The translations under genes were made by a program, and so were the position numbers. Below, one piece after another: positions 31,332 through 43,170 of a stretch of 64,000 nucleotides of DNA. The notes beneath the pieces were generated by a model, which worked only from the letters and a program-made list of their open reading frames with translations, did not search any database and was not told the origin of the DNA. Position 1 is the first letter of the stretch. The number at the start of each line of letters is the position of its first letter. This DNA comes from Teratosphaeria epicoccoides (Eukaryota; Ascomycota; Dothideomycetes; Mycosphaerellales; Teratosphaeriaceae): contig JADDMT010000002.1 in the NCBI GenBank assembly GCA_021401465.1, positions 496,001 to 560,000 on the forward strand. The letters run 5' to 3'.

Positions 31332-32868
31332 TCATCTGCTAGTTTCAAACTCTCGAACGCCAAAAATCCACGGAAACATCGCTCTTGCATCACTGGGGCG
31401 ATTGGGCACCACATTGACTCTGCTCTCTAGCGGCAGCGCGTGCCTCGGGGGAGGCCAACTGACGACAGATTGACGCTTCTCGCTCTGCAGGTCTGGCGCC
31501 GTTCTTGCCGCATCAAAATTGAAACCGTCCTCTTCGTTGCCAGGTAACGGGGTCGCGCATGTTATTGTCACCACCGGTGCTGGGTATAGAGGTTCTGAAT
31601 TTGATTGGTCGTGCATTGGTTTGCCGTGCTCGGCCTGGAATCGTTCCTCATGCACTCCGTATTGTCTGGCTAGTCTGGAGCCTTCTGGTGTCCATATTGG
31701 TGCGCACTTCAGGCGGCTGGTCCCCAGTGACTGGCAAAGAAGTCAGTACTAAAATGGCGCAACACGACTCGTCCCAACCTACGGCAGGCTTTTTCCATGC
31801 TGCGGGCAAGGAACTCATGGAGTTGATTCCTGTACCAAACACCGCTTTGTGCAGGCTCTGCACAGCCAACGATCGACGACCGAAAGTCAGAGTGCTGCTA
31901 TTTCCGGAGCGCACGCCGGGAGCCCAGCCATCTAAGATAGTGTGCCTTGACTCTTCGGTCTCTTGCTGGCGCAGGACCTGTGTGAAGAGGATTCTCACCG
32001 ACGGTGCGCAGACTGCCATAATTGCCAGCTCGTACTCTGTCATCGACCAGAAGTATATCCACCAACCGTACCAGCTTTCATCGCCTTTCAGACTACTCGA
32101 GAATCCGTACAGCGCCCATGTGCGTCCGCATCCAGCTGCGACGACCGCGACGTTGAGCGCGAAGAGGCTATACACGGCTCGCCTCTGACGGGCAGATATC
32201 TCGAGCCCACGCAGCATGAAGCATGGGAGCAGGAAGATGAAGGCGTCGCCCGCCGTACTGATTATACCAGCGATGAGGTTGACGCGCAGAATATTCGAAC
32301 AGGTATACGGATTCTTCTCCTGCCAATCTGAGTTGAAGGACTTCCACAATGCCTGTGTTGGCTGGCACATGAGGTCCAGCGCAAGCACTATGCCCACACA
32401 ATAAATCAGTGCGAACCAGAATGCAGCCCAAGTTGTGGTGATCCACCTCACGTTGAGGACATTGGCCTGAATCCGTCGATAGAATAGCAGCACCGAGCAT
32501 CGCAGGAGACAGGTCCCGATAATGAAAAGGACGATTCCCAGCCAGATGTATGCTACTGATTCGTCCCAACGACTGCGTTGGATGTCCCAAAAGTGGCGGT
32601 CGATTAGTCCTGCGTTGGAGCTCCACGATGCTAGGCCGATTACGGCACCTGCGAACATCCAGGCTGGTAGGAGCAGAGCGTCATCGGAACCAAGGCCTCC
32701 GCCTCTTTTCTGAGCCCGAAGGAAGTAGCGCACGAGGACCATTAGGGTGCTCACAATGTGGAGCGTGATGGCGTATGCGGGTAGCCATGATCGTACGGTT
32801 GGGTTGTCGATATTCGTTGCTGGAAAGTGTGCGATTGGCGGCGGCGGCCATGGAATGTTTGCTGGCAT
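31332..32868 (-). CDS. SAT4/Pth11-type seven-helix membrane protein (fungal rhodopsin-domain family)
   Basis: Seven hydrophobic helices follow the leader MPANIPWPPPPIAHFPATNI. They include WLPAYAITLHIVSTLMVLVRY, the family's helix-3 region with RCSVLLFYRRI, and the terminal YELAIMAVCAPSVRILF block typical of this family. Function is unknown; relatives include the Pth11 receptor, but most members are uncharacterised. The frame from 32868 is open to 31648 (406 residues). I think the real C-terminus is a further exon (31332-31634), which reads SEPLYPAPVVTITCATPLPG and ends REFETSR. It is in phase with the acceptor ttccag at 31635 and with either donor gtaggt (31781) or gtactg (31749). The spliced end is less certain than the membrane part. 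Confidence 0.8.
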
Positions 32869-34237
32869 TCGTTCAGAGGATCGTTGGTAAGCGGGGAGTC
32901 TGAGCGTGGCGGAGTATTCACATTGAACGGCTAGGTCAGGGTGATTGAGATGCCGTGCATTGAGGATGGAGTCGAGGGCCTGTTCTCCTCGAGAGACGGA
33001 GTGTTCAAGACTGCTGCCATGACCATGAGGAGCTGACAGGCTGTGGATGTTGACCAGCGTTTAGTAGGAATAAGCCAGGGCATGCATGTCATTGTAAGGC
33101 AATATGCAATGCCACTGCAGGATCTTAGACGTGCACTGGGACGATCGTTCAGGCTTTACGGCTTCCATGCGTCTGATTGCTGGAATTGCCAGGTTTACCC
33201 CGTACTATCTCCGCGCAAAAGCTATTATAGCAGGGTGGATCTTGGTGTTTGCGATTGTCTCTGCCAGCTCGGTTGGGCCGCAAAGACGACCAAGCTGCGT
33301 ATCGGATGACGTTGAACGGATTTGCACAAGCAGGCGGATTGCGCAGCCACTCCACCGGTCGTCGACGACGGTGCGTGGTGGTCAGGGCCGCTGGAGGGAG
33401 ATTCATTTCGTTGTGAGCACTGCTTTTCTCACGTGCTAGACTTTCGTGTACCTGCAGACAGCTCGCGTGAACGTATCGTGCAGCAAGCGTAGACACTTCT
33501 TCGTATTTGACTTCAACTTGCAATGTGAGCTAGATCGTCTCGTTTCAGTTTCGCCACAGTGTTGTTTCACAGATCGGGTAGCACGTTGACGACAGCGGCA
33601 TGTACGCACCACGAGATCGTGTCGGAGAATCGGAAACCGCTATTATCTCTGTTATTAGTACGTACATACTTACTCTTCGACAGTCATGCGGAAAAGTGTC
33701 GGCGCCAAAAGTGTCGCGAATCAAGTTGTGGATCGTAAAGTGCATGCTTTCCTAGGATGTCGCTTCTAAGCTCCGCCAGTAAGACCTCCTTACCAGACAA
33801 GCTTTTCATACTTCTTGCAAGAGATGCTTGGCAGAACCACAAGTGAACATCTAGATTGGCTGCGGTGCTCGCGATTGACTCTGCATCCTGCAAAGAAAAG
33901 CTAAGGCGTCCACGCAGTCTGCATCAAGCCAGCAATGAAAGAACACTGGCCATCGTAATTGCATCAGTCGCCCAGCAACTTATCAAGGAGCTGACAGGCC
34001 TGATGGTACAATCACACGGCCCACCGTATCATCGATCGATTGACTGTGTTGACAAGCCGTCAAACATATCAACAATCCATGAAGCTTATCAGCAAGCAGT
34101 CACTTGTGACACGAAGCAGCCACCTAGATGATCCTACCTCCTAGTTGGTTGGTCGGTTGACTGATGCAGACACTATTCCACGAGTCAATTCGAGGTATTG
34201 GCCTTAATTTGTGGAACCAAATGCTGTGCTCCCCGGA
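32869..34237. other. intergenic; TTGAC/GTCAA-rich at 34030-34170
   Basis: No supportable gene. Several words of the ttgac/gtcaa type and ttggttggtcggttgactg crowd into the 140 bp before the FAH-like gene's 3' end. Confidence 0.45.
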
Positions 34238-35558
34238 TCATCTGGGTGCAAGAATCCTGCCCCTACACTTTCCAAAGCCAAGCGCCGCGACCCCCATCGC
34301 ATCCTCACACCACCCTTCAAGAATGATCTCATCACCGTCTTCAAGATACCCTGCCTCGTACGGCGTCCCCTTGCATTGCGGCAGAACTTGAGTCTTTGTT
34401 CTCTCCGCCTCATAGAGGCATCCCAATTCGGTCTTCTCGCCTCGCTCGTTGGTACCAGAGCCCGAAATGGTTCCTGTCCCAACAAGGTCGCCAGTCTGCA
34501 TGCCACAACCACTTGCCGCATGATGCGTGAGCTGCTGATAGGGTGTCCAGTACAAATATTTGAGGTTGCTGTTGCCAAGGACATGTTCTTGGCCATCTCG
34601 GACGAGCTTGATACGAAGCTTGATGTCTAGAGTGCCGTCTTGTGGACTGGGCCATGTGAGGTGTTCAAATGGTAATGGGTCTTGTTTCGTGTGAGGCGCT
34701 GTGGCAAAAGGCTCCAGTGCTTCAATCGGCACGACCCAATTGCTAATACTGGTTCCGAACCCTTTACTGTGAAATGGACCCAAGGGCCGCATCTCGAAGA
34801 GCTGATGATCTCGAGCGGACCAATCATTCAGCATCACAAATCCGAAAATGTGCTCCCGGGCATTGGCGATCGCCATGGTCTCACCATGGGCTACAGGCCT
34901 GCTGACGAAGAAGCCCATCTCAAGCTCAAAATCCAGCTTTCGCGAAGGTCCATACGCAGGCTGACTGTCAACGCCGGCAGAGAAGTAGACATTCTTCGGA
35001 CGTGGTATATCCCGTGGTGTTGGCAACACAGAGGACACCCGCGAGTTGTACACAGAAGGCGCGTACCACCAATTCTTTGCTATGGCGGCCGAGCTCATTT
35101 CACCTGAGCAGTTTTGGCAGTGCTCCAAAGATGTGTAGAAGTCGCTGAAGCCAGTCATCTTCATGGGTAGGTGGTTCGTCACATTCTCCAACGATACAAG
35201 TGCTATCGCTGGAATTTTGTCCTCTTTGAGATCGGACTGAATTTGTTCTCGGACTGCCCTCCTGATGTTCGAGGGCAGGGCTGCAAACGAATTGAGTGCG
35301 GGCTAGTGGCAAGTCCTGTTAGCATGAGCAAGTGAGTTGCGTGTTCTTTCTCACCTCAGAAAAGACCTGTTGGGCAATAAAATTATGTGCTGACTCCAGG
35401 GCGAACAAATATCCATTTTTCGCGTACTTTGCCAGGTCGATAGCGTGGTCGCCGATAGCCACTGCACACCGGGGCTTAGGATCGCTGACGGTCGAGATGA
35501 CGCCGTAAGGGAGATTGGCCAAAGTGTACGGCAGCTTATGGAGTACTGGCTTCTCCAT
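34238..35558 (-). CDS. fumarylacetoacetase-like hydrolase
   Basis: The full-length FAH fold is present: two exons (35355-35558 and 34238-35302; 52-bp intron, gtgaga..ccactag, phase 0), 422 residues. Family FAH hydrolyses fumarylacetoacetate in the last step of tyrosine/homogentisate breakdown. Kept motifs are the SH3-like N-domain, DFYTSLEH (metal Asp and catalytic His region), FELEMGFFV (two metal Glu), NDWSARDHQ, and GPFHSKGFGTSIS (Lys). Divergent points: the usual YHGRASS reads YNSRVSS. The position after TISG that normally holds a PE/TE glutamate is SG here. It is therefore more likely a divergent paralogue than the housekeeping FAH. It is flanked on both sides, same strand, by SAT4-type membrane proteins; no other tyrosine-pathway gene is nearby. 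Confidence 0.9.
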
Positions 35559-36020
35559 GATGTTTTGGATTAAGGATGGTGAAGGCGGTCCGGCTGATCA
35601 GAAGCTATGTTTGGAACCGCTGATATATCAATCTGACTTCGGCCCCGCATGCTGCGCGTCGGGAAATGCTGAGCAGTGCCTCTGTAATGATGCGAACAGT
35701 CAGACGAGGAGCTACCGGTATCAAGAAGCAGCCTTGAGACAGCAGAATGCAGTCCAATGCCATGATTCTTCGATGCCCGGACATCGTTTTTGAGTGACCG
35801 AACGTCGCTTCTCAATGCCCAACGTTCACTTTTGAAAGCTAGGCCCAACACGGCATCAACGACGAGGCCTATCTGAAACACGACCTGGCATCGTCACTTC
35901 GATCGTGACGTCGGAGCTTCGCCGCCACTCTGAATACTCCGTACAACAGCTGTGGACATCATACTAATAATTACTGTTACATGTGTTCATTTCAGTCATA
36001 TCTCTCTTCCAATTGGCGTC
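35559..36020. other. intergenic between FAH-like and second membrane-protein gene
   Basis: 462 bp: leader and promoter of the FAH-like gene and 3' flank of the membrane-protein gene. One degenerate inverted word pair (gaacgt..acgtt near 35800) was noticed but is not convincing. Confidence 0.5.
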
Positions 36021-37648
36021 TCATCGCTTAGGGAAGAACTTCCTAGCACTCCCTTCTCCAAGCCACTGTCCTGGCAGCAGCGACCCTACTGACCTCCTAG
36101 GGGAAGATGAATATGTCGAGATCGACGGACACACCATCGGACAAATGTATGTGCATTCCTGCTCGACTGACTGCCGCTTCATGATCCGCAACGTCGGCGT
36201 TGGCGGTGATCGCGGACATATCTCATCATCATCCACGCAAAGCTGTGAATGTCGGAAGTCGCGAGAAGCAGAATTCACGCAAGTCTCGATCTGGTGACCG
36301 TCCGCCCCGAACTCCACGGAATCTTGCATGCCCTTCTCCAAGTCTGGCGAAGACTGCCGCTGGAAAGAGTTGCTGCGGTCCTTCTCAAAGTCCAGCCTTG
36401 AGCTTTGGGGCCATGCTATGCTCTTGAGCGGCTTGAGTATGCTTGACTTCCCATTAGATGACGCATAAGGTGTGCTACTCTCGCTGTCTTGAGAGTGGTG
36501 AGGTGAGCGGATCGAGGAGATCTTCGACGAGATTCGCAACGAGAAGTGGATCAGTGGTTGTTTGAGCAAGGACTTCCAAGCTGGTGCACATGCGCAGATC
36601 TGAGACTTCGAGTCAGTATGTGGACCTCAGTGGCTCGACTCGGCTGGCCGACTTACTACCGCCAAGTCAATCTCTATTGCCGCTGCAATCCACAACGGAT
36701 AAGCATACCACGTCTCATCATATTCCGCGATTAGGCTCTCCCAGATGAAAACAGTCCTAACGACCCCGGCAATCGTTACGATGAGTCCCAGGGACAGAAG
36801 AACGCCGACGCCGAACTTCTGCTTCAGCGGCATCTGCAGCCGAGCAATGATCTGTTTGCAAAATCACGATCAGCAGTGGATCTTGCGAAGAGCTCTCCTC
36901 AAACGCACCGGTATAGGTAGCACAGTGGTGAGCAGATCCGAGAGACAATTGATGACGCCGCCTGTCAGCATGACTACGCCCTCGTTCAAGCAACGGTAAG
37001 GCTCCGACGGTAAGAGCTGCCAATATGCCTGTACTGGTCTATCATCAAATCAGCTCCCTTACTTAGCCTTGGCGATATGGTCCAACTCACACGCAAAGCC
37101 ATATCGTCTCACATACGAACGTGAGGGCTACAGAGACCGTCCAGAAATAGCTCGCATGCAGTACCCAGCGGAATCGTGGCATAGATGAGTCCTTTATCAG
37201 TCGGTAATAGAAGTGAATCAAGGAGAGCCGCGTGAAGGTCGCGGCTAAACTGAACATCAGTTTCGCGACAAATGCGATCTTGTTCGCGCCGCCGATCATC
37301 GACGGCGACATATCCCATTCGTGCCGATTCCAACCATATTTCTCGTTCGCAAGGATCACAACGACGGTCATGCCGATTGTGCATACCTGAAAGCTATAAG
37401 TCAGCAACCCAAGATCTCTAGCACATATGTGAGGGGGGGCGACTCACCAGCGCAAGAGCGCACATCGTATCGTCCGCGCCATACCATTTCTTCACCACTA
37501 TTCTGGAGTAAAATCGCCCCAGCACCGCCACAATGACCAACGTGATGAAGATGAGGTTGACAGTCAGCAACGCCGGTCCATGCGTCTGTGGATTCTCATA
37601 ATTCGGAGTAGGCCAGGAGAGTAGGATATCCAACGGAGGCAGCCTCAT
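36021..37648 (-). CDS. SAT4/Pth11-type seven-helix membrane protein, five exons
   Basis: Second fungal rhodopsin-domain protein. Exons on the minus strand are 37448-37648, 37091-37386, 36909-37038, 36657-36851 and 36021-36599. The introns are 61, 52, 57 and 57 bp, all GT..AG and phase-consistent, total 466 residues. Family landmarks are helix 1-2 TVNLIFITLVIVAVLGRFYS, then KLMFSLAATFTRLSLIHFYY, then a CVPVQAYW block rebuilt across intron 2. Next come NEGVVMLTGGVINCLSDLLT and IEIDLAVICACAPAWKSLL, rebuilt across intron 4. The 180-residue C-terminal tail is Ser-rich and cytosolic, suitable for phosphorylation. Ligand and role are unknown. Confidence 0.88.
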
Positions 37649-39536
37649 CCTGACTATAGAAGATTGCCGCTAGATGCCCTTTGTCCTCGATCCCATGCGC
37701 TCCATTACAACCACAACCAGCGATCCTCTTTCTGCAGACCGAAATGTTTCAAACAGAATGAAAATGCCTTGTCGAGCCTCTCCTAGTCCTCGTTCTAAAC
37801 TCAGCTGTCAAATTTTGAAGGTGTGGGAGCACACAATCGGCACAGGAGTAAGGAAAAGAGCGGACGAGCGAAATGAGCGCCTGCACCGACCAAACATGCG
37901 GGCTACAAAAGGACAGACGGACGCCTTCTGGTTCCATAGGGTCGTCGCACGTCGGCTGCTAGTCGACTTGCTTGCGCTGCGTTACACTGCGGCAAGTGGC
38001 GGGGGGCGCTGCTGTTTGGGTAGAAGCAAGGGAACACGCCTTTTGTTCTGCTGCGTCCTGCCGCACCACCATGCTTCGGCTCAGCTAGAAATAGACGAGG
38101 TCTGCATTCCAGTGACCAGCATGAGGTTAACGAAATGTCGTGCATGGAGCTATGCTGCCAGTAGTATACCAGGCAGCATCCTCCCTGTAACATCATCGCC
38201 CGGCGCCAGGGGAATCTGCGACCTATCGTATGACAGCAAACAGTCCCAGCAGCAGTGCCTGCGAAGATCTCCCATTAACTAGGACAGGACGAAAATCGCA
38301 TCCCACCCAACCACCCGGGTCCGCCATTATCGTCCCCATGCATTGATCCGTCTGCCAACCACACAAAATCTTGAAAGCGCACTTAACGTGCTCGTGGCTT
38401 CCACGTTCTGAAACACCTTCATTAACGCCCTTGCGTCCGCATCTCTCAACTGGCACCCGAATGCATTTGCCACTACTCTCCGCGCTGTGCGTCCACAAAG
38501 GTTTCAAAAACGATAGGAAGCCGATGATCTGCCTGAAGATGCGCAGGACGCTCCAGCCCCCGTCCCAAAGTCTGGGTCTCGAATGCTGCCCGTGTAACTT
38601 GGACGGCCAATGAACATGGACTGCCGCCCGAAGCGGCAAAGATAAGACGAGAAATGCCAAGGACTGCCGTAACTGCCATGATAGCTCAAAGCAAGAGCGA
38701 GGATAACGAAAGGGTGATGTGAGTGATCCTTCGGAGTCCCCAATGGAGATGCAGTCATGTTGCTGGCACGCCCCGACTTGTCTGGTCAACTCATCATACA
38801 TCCAGTACATTCACTGAGCTGGTGTGCGGATAATGCTAAGCGAAAAGCTAAGGTACAAATGATATCGACCAGATCAGTCTTCCAACCGCAGAAGCGACAC
38901 GACCAGAAAGCTCGAGCATTCTGGATAGGACGAGCAACCCGCAAGACTTTGACCTTCGCACCATCAATCATGACGACAAGACCAGACCGAACCATGGTCC
39001 TGTACATTCGCTCCTGCTTCTTCCCCCTTCTCACCTTTCAGAAGTTAACGAGCAGCACACCGACCCGCAGCAGCAGCAGCAGACCATTGTGGGGCTGATC
39101 CTCTACTCTCCGGTGGCCGTACGTGACAGCCCCCATCGCGTGAACTCATTATATCCTTGGGAAAGCTCGAGAGTCCCGAGTTTAGTCGACAATTCGAGCT
39201 AAAAGCGAGATTGCTCCTGTCGGCATGCCCTTCAGCATAGTCGGCGAGCCTCCTCAGCCGACAACGACGAGGAGCAATGCCCGATCCATTCACCACGCCT
39301 CCATATCACCTGAACCTGCCACAAGGCATGAAAGATGCTCAACCACTTCCAATGCCATGTATAATTCTACACTGCGCCCGCCTACCATAACGAATGGCAG
39401 GCTGGAAGTCATCATCAGACTCCACATCTACACGCAGGAAGGTAGTGCCAATAATACAACATCCACCACCACATGGATCACTCCCCTTTCACTCTCCTCT
39501 CACAAACTAAAGACGGACATCACAAGGACCGGTATA
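37649..39536. other. gene-poor stretch; hydrophobic minus-strand frames at 38.3-38.8 kb
   Basis: Nothing firmly supportable. Three overlapping minus-strand frames near 38473-38810 each contain a hydrophobic run (for example SFRYPRSCF.., HHPFVILALALSYHG, MAVTAVLGISRLIFAAS). They could be exons of a small membrane protein, but I could not find a consistent splice model. 39.0-39.5 kb is 3' flank of RPN2. Confidence 0.4.
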
Positions 39537-42500
39537 CTACTCCCCGTCCTCCTCCTCCTCCTCCTCCTCCTCCTCCTCCACCACCACCTCAAACTCATCC
39601 GGTACAGGCGCCTCCTCGCCATCCTCATCCTCATCCACCGCCGTCAACACACCCGCCGCAGCCGCTGCACCGCCCGCCGAAGCGAAAGCCGCGTCGCGCA
39701 TGTCTATGTCCGCAGGGGCAGCATTCGATCCCAGCGCCTGTCCCGGTGCGGCAGCCGGCGCCGTGGCCTTCTTGCGCGCCTTGAGCTCGAGCAGGGACTT
39801 GGGTTCGGATGACTTGGTGTCTTCGAGCAGGACAACACCGCCCGTGGGCTACGAGCTTGTCAGCATACATGTTCTTAGGCATTGAGTTCAAGTGATGATC
39901 AAAGCTTACCTTTTTGACAGGCTTGTACCTCCCTTCAGGCGAGAAGGAGATGTACTGTACCTGCTTTGGCAACACACGGCTCATGTTCTCCAGCTCATAG
40001 CCCACCTTCTCTTTTTCAATCTTCTTTTTGCTTGTGCCATCCTTGGCATCGTCGTTCAGCTTTGCAGTATCCACGACATTGTCGTCAGTGTCCATCTTAT
40101 CTTCTGCCTGGTCGACCTTGGGCGTGGTCGGCATCTGATCAACATCCATGCCGTCGCCCTTGTTCTGCTTATCCTTGGCCTGCTTCCTCCTCTTCGCTTG
40201 TGCGGTTGTGGAGAGCACAGCAGTCTTAACCTTTTCGGGGGCCTCTTCTGCCTTGACTTCCTGTTCAGGCGGATAGTCGAACATAGACGGTCGGGTGTTG
40301 CTGTGAAACTTGAATAGAGGGACTTCAAGGTCGGAGTCGACGCCGATAATGGCTGTTGGCGTGAAGGAGAGGGCGAGAAAGTGTGTAAGAGGGAACCAGT
40401 ACCAGTACTGTGTGAAGACCGCCATGCCAACGATCGCTGCCATGTTGAGGTTACCGGTCTGCGTTTGCAGCCCAATTGTGCAATTTCTGCCGCCAGCATC
40501 AATGATACCCAAAGCAAGCGCGCATCCAAATTTCGCCATTGCATCTTCATGCCTGTCGGAGATGGTCTTCTGCAGCTGCTTCCGGATGTCAGCAACCTTT
40601 GGGTTCATTGCCTCATTCTGCTGCACCATGACCATGGCCATGGCAATCAGCGCACCCTGCCTGACGAAGTCCACAGAATCCTTAGTCATGGGCTCCAGGA
40701 GATCGGTAGCCTCTGGCAGACCGGTGCCTGCGCATGCAATACCAAGCGCCATCGTGGCACCGTACCGCACATGCGGGTTGTACGACTCGGAGAGCAGCTC
40801 GACCATCCGTGGTACGCTTCCCGGCTTTCTGAAGAGAACGAAGCCCAGAGACATGACAGCAGCTCGCCGCACATCGTCTGAGACATCTGATACGGCCACG
40901 TGCAGGAGCTTTCGAACGGCCTTGTTACTGCCGGACCCACAGTATGCAAGCGCGACGGTCAGGATACCACCGTAGCGAAGAGCTGGGTCGGCGTCGTCCA
41001 GCAGTCCGTTGATGAGCTCATCTGCTGCTTCTTGACGGGCGTACATGATAAGAGCCATGCCGAGGGCCAGGCCACGGACAATCTTCTCGTGCTGGGTGTC
41101 GTGCGCATACTGAATCATGTCCTCAAGCGCCTTTACGTTGCCAGTGCCCAGCATAACCAGGCCCATGGCAAGACCAACAGCCTCACCGTTGATAGCTGAG
41201 TCTTGGTATAGCACGATCTTCAGCTCCTCATAGATCTCTTCGGAGCCTGTCGCCATACCCGCAACACCCAGACCCAGGGCGCCACCATGCTGCACGACCT
41301 CTTCTTGTGTAGCCTTGAACTGTCTCCGGAGGTAATCGAGCACATGCGTGCCGTGGTTTGTGTATATGAGGCCCAGAGCGTACAGTGAGCCACCCTGGCT
41401 GTACGAGCTGCCGGTGCTAGCATTTGCGTTCTCCTTGGGCAGATATGGCTCCAACAACTTCTGACCCTGGCTGAGGTTGCCGCGGTGAATCACACCCAAG
41501 GCTGCTGTGGCAGTGAACTTGCTCCAGTTGACAGCTTTGCCAAGCCAATCCAGGTTCTCGCGGAAGAAGCTATCAATGGTCGTGCCGGCATTCATGAAAG
41601 CGTTTGCGAAGGTTACTGAAGTGTGGAAGATACTGTTGCGGGCTTCGAGCGAATCTCGCACCTTATTCAAGACCGACTTGTCCGAGTGCGAAGAGCGGAA
41701 CAGGAACTCGAGGTTCAGCTCAATGCTCTTAGTGCCGCGCAAAATGTCTCGAATCGAAGAAAACGCCTTATGCTCGTTATCAGATGCAGGCTTGGGCTTC
41801 GTCCGATGTGGCAGGGTATCCTGTGTTTCGCTCAAGAGTTGATGTGACGCCTCGGCATTCTCGTCGTCATTGGGATGAGGTGTCGCAGGCCGCACAGCAT
41901 TGCCGTTCATTTGTGGCTTCTCTGGATCTGTCTCAGGCAGCTCCTCCATGACCTTTTGCAGAAACTCTTGGGTACCGTTCTCGTACAGATCAAAACACAA
42001 CTGGTAAGCAATAGCCAGGCTCTTGCCGTCACCCTGCTTGACCAAATGCTTCAAGGTATCCGATGCCATCGAGTGCTGGTCAAGATACACCACACACTTG
42101 GCGATGGCGAAATAATCTTGGTTCGGCACCTCGCTCAGCAGGTCCAGAATCAACTTCAAGATCTCGTTCCGAAGTCCGCGCTCTTGCACCACGTTAAGGC
42201 AGATATCCAGCACGTACTCCATCAGAGCCTCGCTCGTCTCCTGCTGTGAGCCAGCCTGTGCTTTGCCTTTGCCAGATCTCTCTTTCGCGGCGCAGCGGTG
42301 GATGGCCTCCCGCAGCACCTGCATATCCCGAGCCTCCACAGCCAGACCAACTACCTGCTTGTATGCGTTGACCTCGAAGCAGCTCTCGAAGATCTTCTTG
42401 ACGAGGTCCTGTAGATTGCGCTGAATGTCTTGGGACAGGGTGAGTGGGTGTGGGTGAGCTCCAGAAACTCCGGCGTTGCCACCACCTGGCGCAGACGCAT

Positions 42501-43170
42501 CCCAGCCCTGCTCTTCATCTCTGCTCAGAAGTGATTTGGACGGCAGCTGGCTCTGGGAGAAGGGCGTAGTCGGGCTCGTAAGGCTGGCAGTGGCATTGTT
42601 GGCGGCGCTTGCGCTGTTGCCAAAGCTATCGCCAAACTCAGACTGAGCGCGGTCTGTCCTTGAGGCCGACTTCAACGGACGGTGCAGTGCTGAGAGCGAT
42701 GTCCATGTATCGATGCATTTGGCGACAATGGTCTCCTCATACTCTTCCGCGGTATCGTGCTCAAACTGCTTGCCAGCGCCCAGGGCGAAGACCATGGCCT
42801 CGTCATACTCTTGCAGCTGATAATAGATCTTGGAGAGCACCAGCGCAGCGAGTTCGCGGTCTGGAAAGCTCTTGTCTTCGTATAGGGCTTCTCTGTGATC
42901 AGCATGTCAGCCTGTTCCTTTGCTCGTCCACGACTGCAATCCCGTCACACAAACGCAGCATTTGTGCGACAGCTTCAAGCACGTGGCGGCTGTCATGGAG
43001 AAAGATCCCGACAGAAGGTGATATACGCACATTTGTCCGATAGCGCCCGAGACCTCTGTCCACACACTCTCGATCTCTTCGTTCAGTCTCTTCAGGGCGA
43101 ACACCTGCAGCTCGGGATCTGGTTCGGACAAGAAGCCAACCAGGCCCGCCGCCGACGTGAGGGCCACCAT
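39537..43170 (-). CDS. RPN2: 26S proteasome regulatory subunit RPN2
   Basis: Largest non-ATPase subunit of the 19S base; a toroidal PC-repeat scaffold that docks ubiquitin receptors. Three exons (43031-43170, 39910-42892, 39537-39848; introns 138 and 61 bp) give about 1144 residues. Exon 1 starts MVALTSAAGLVGFLSEPDPE, and the first junction rebuilds GQIEALYEDKSFPDRELAAL. The PC repeats sit in the second half: GLALGMALIMYARQEAADEL, YGGILTVALAYCGSGSNKAV, YGATMALGIACAGTG and KFGCALALGIIDAGG. The last exon opens PTGGVVLLEDTKSSEPKSLL and ends in a very acidic Glu run. It is longer than the ~950 residues of yeast and human through a Ser-rich N-terminal insert and an Ala/acidic tail. Confidence 0.95.
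39543..39600 (-). repeat. GAG/GAA run coding for a poly-Glu tail in RPN2
   Basis: A tandem tcc-triplet tract on the plus strand, read as consecutive Glu codons on the minus strand immediately before the RPN2 stop, preceded by Val and Glu codons. Confidence 0.9.
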
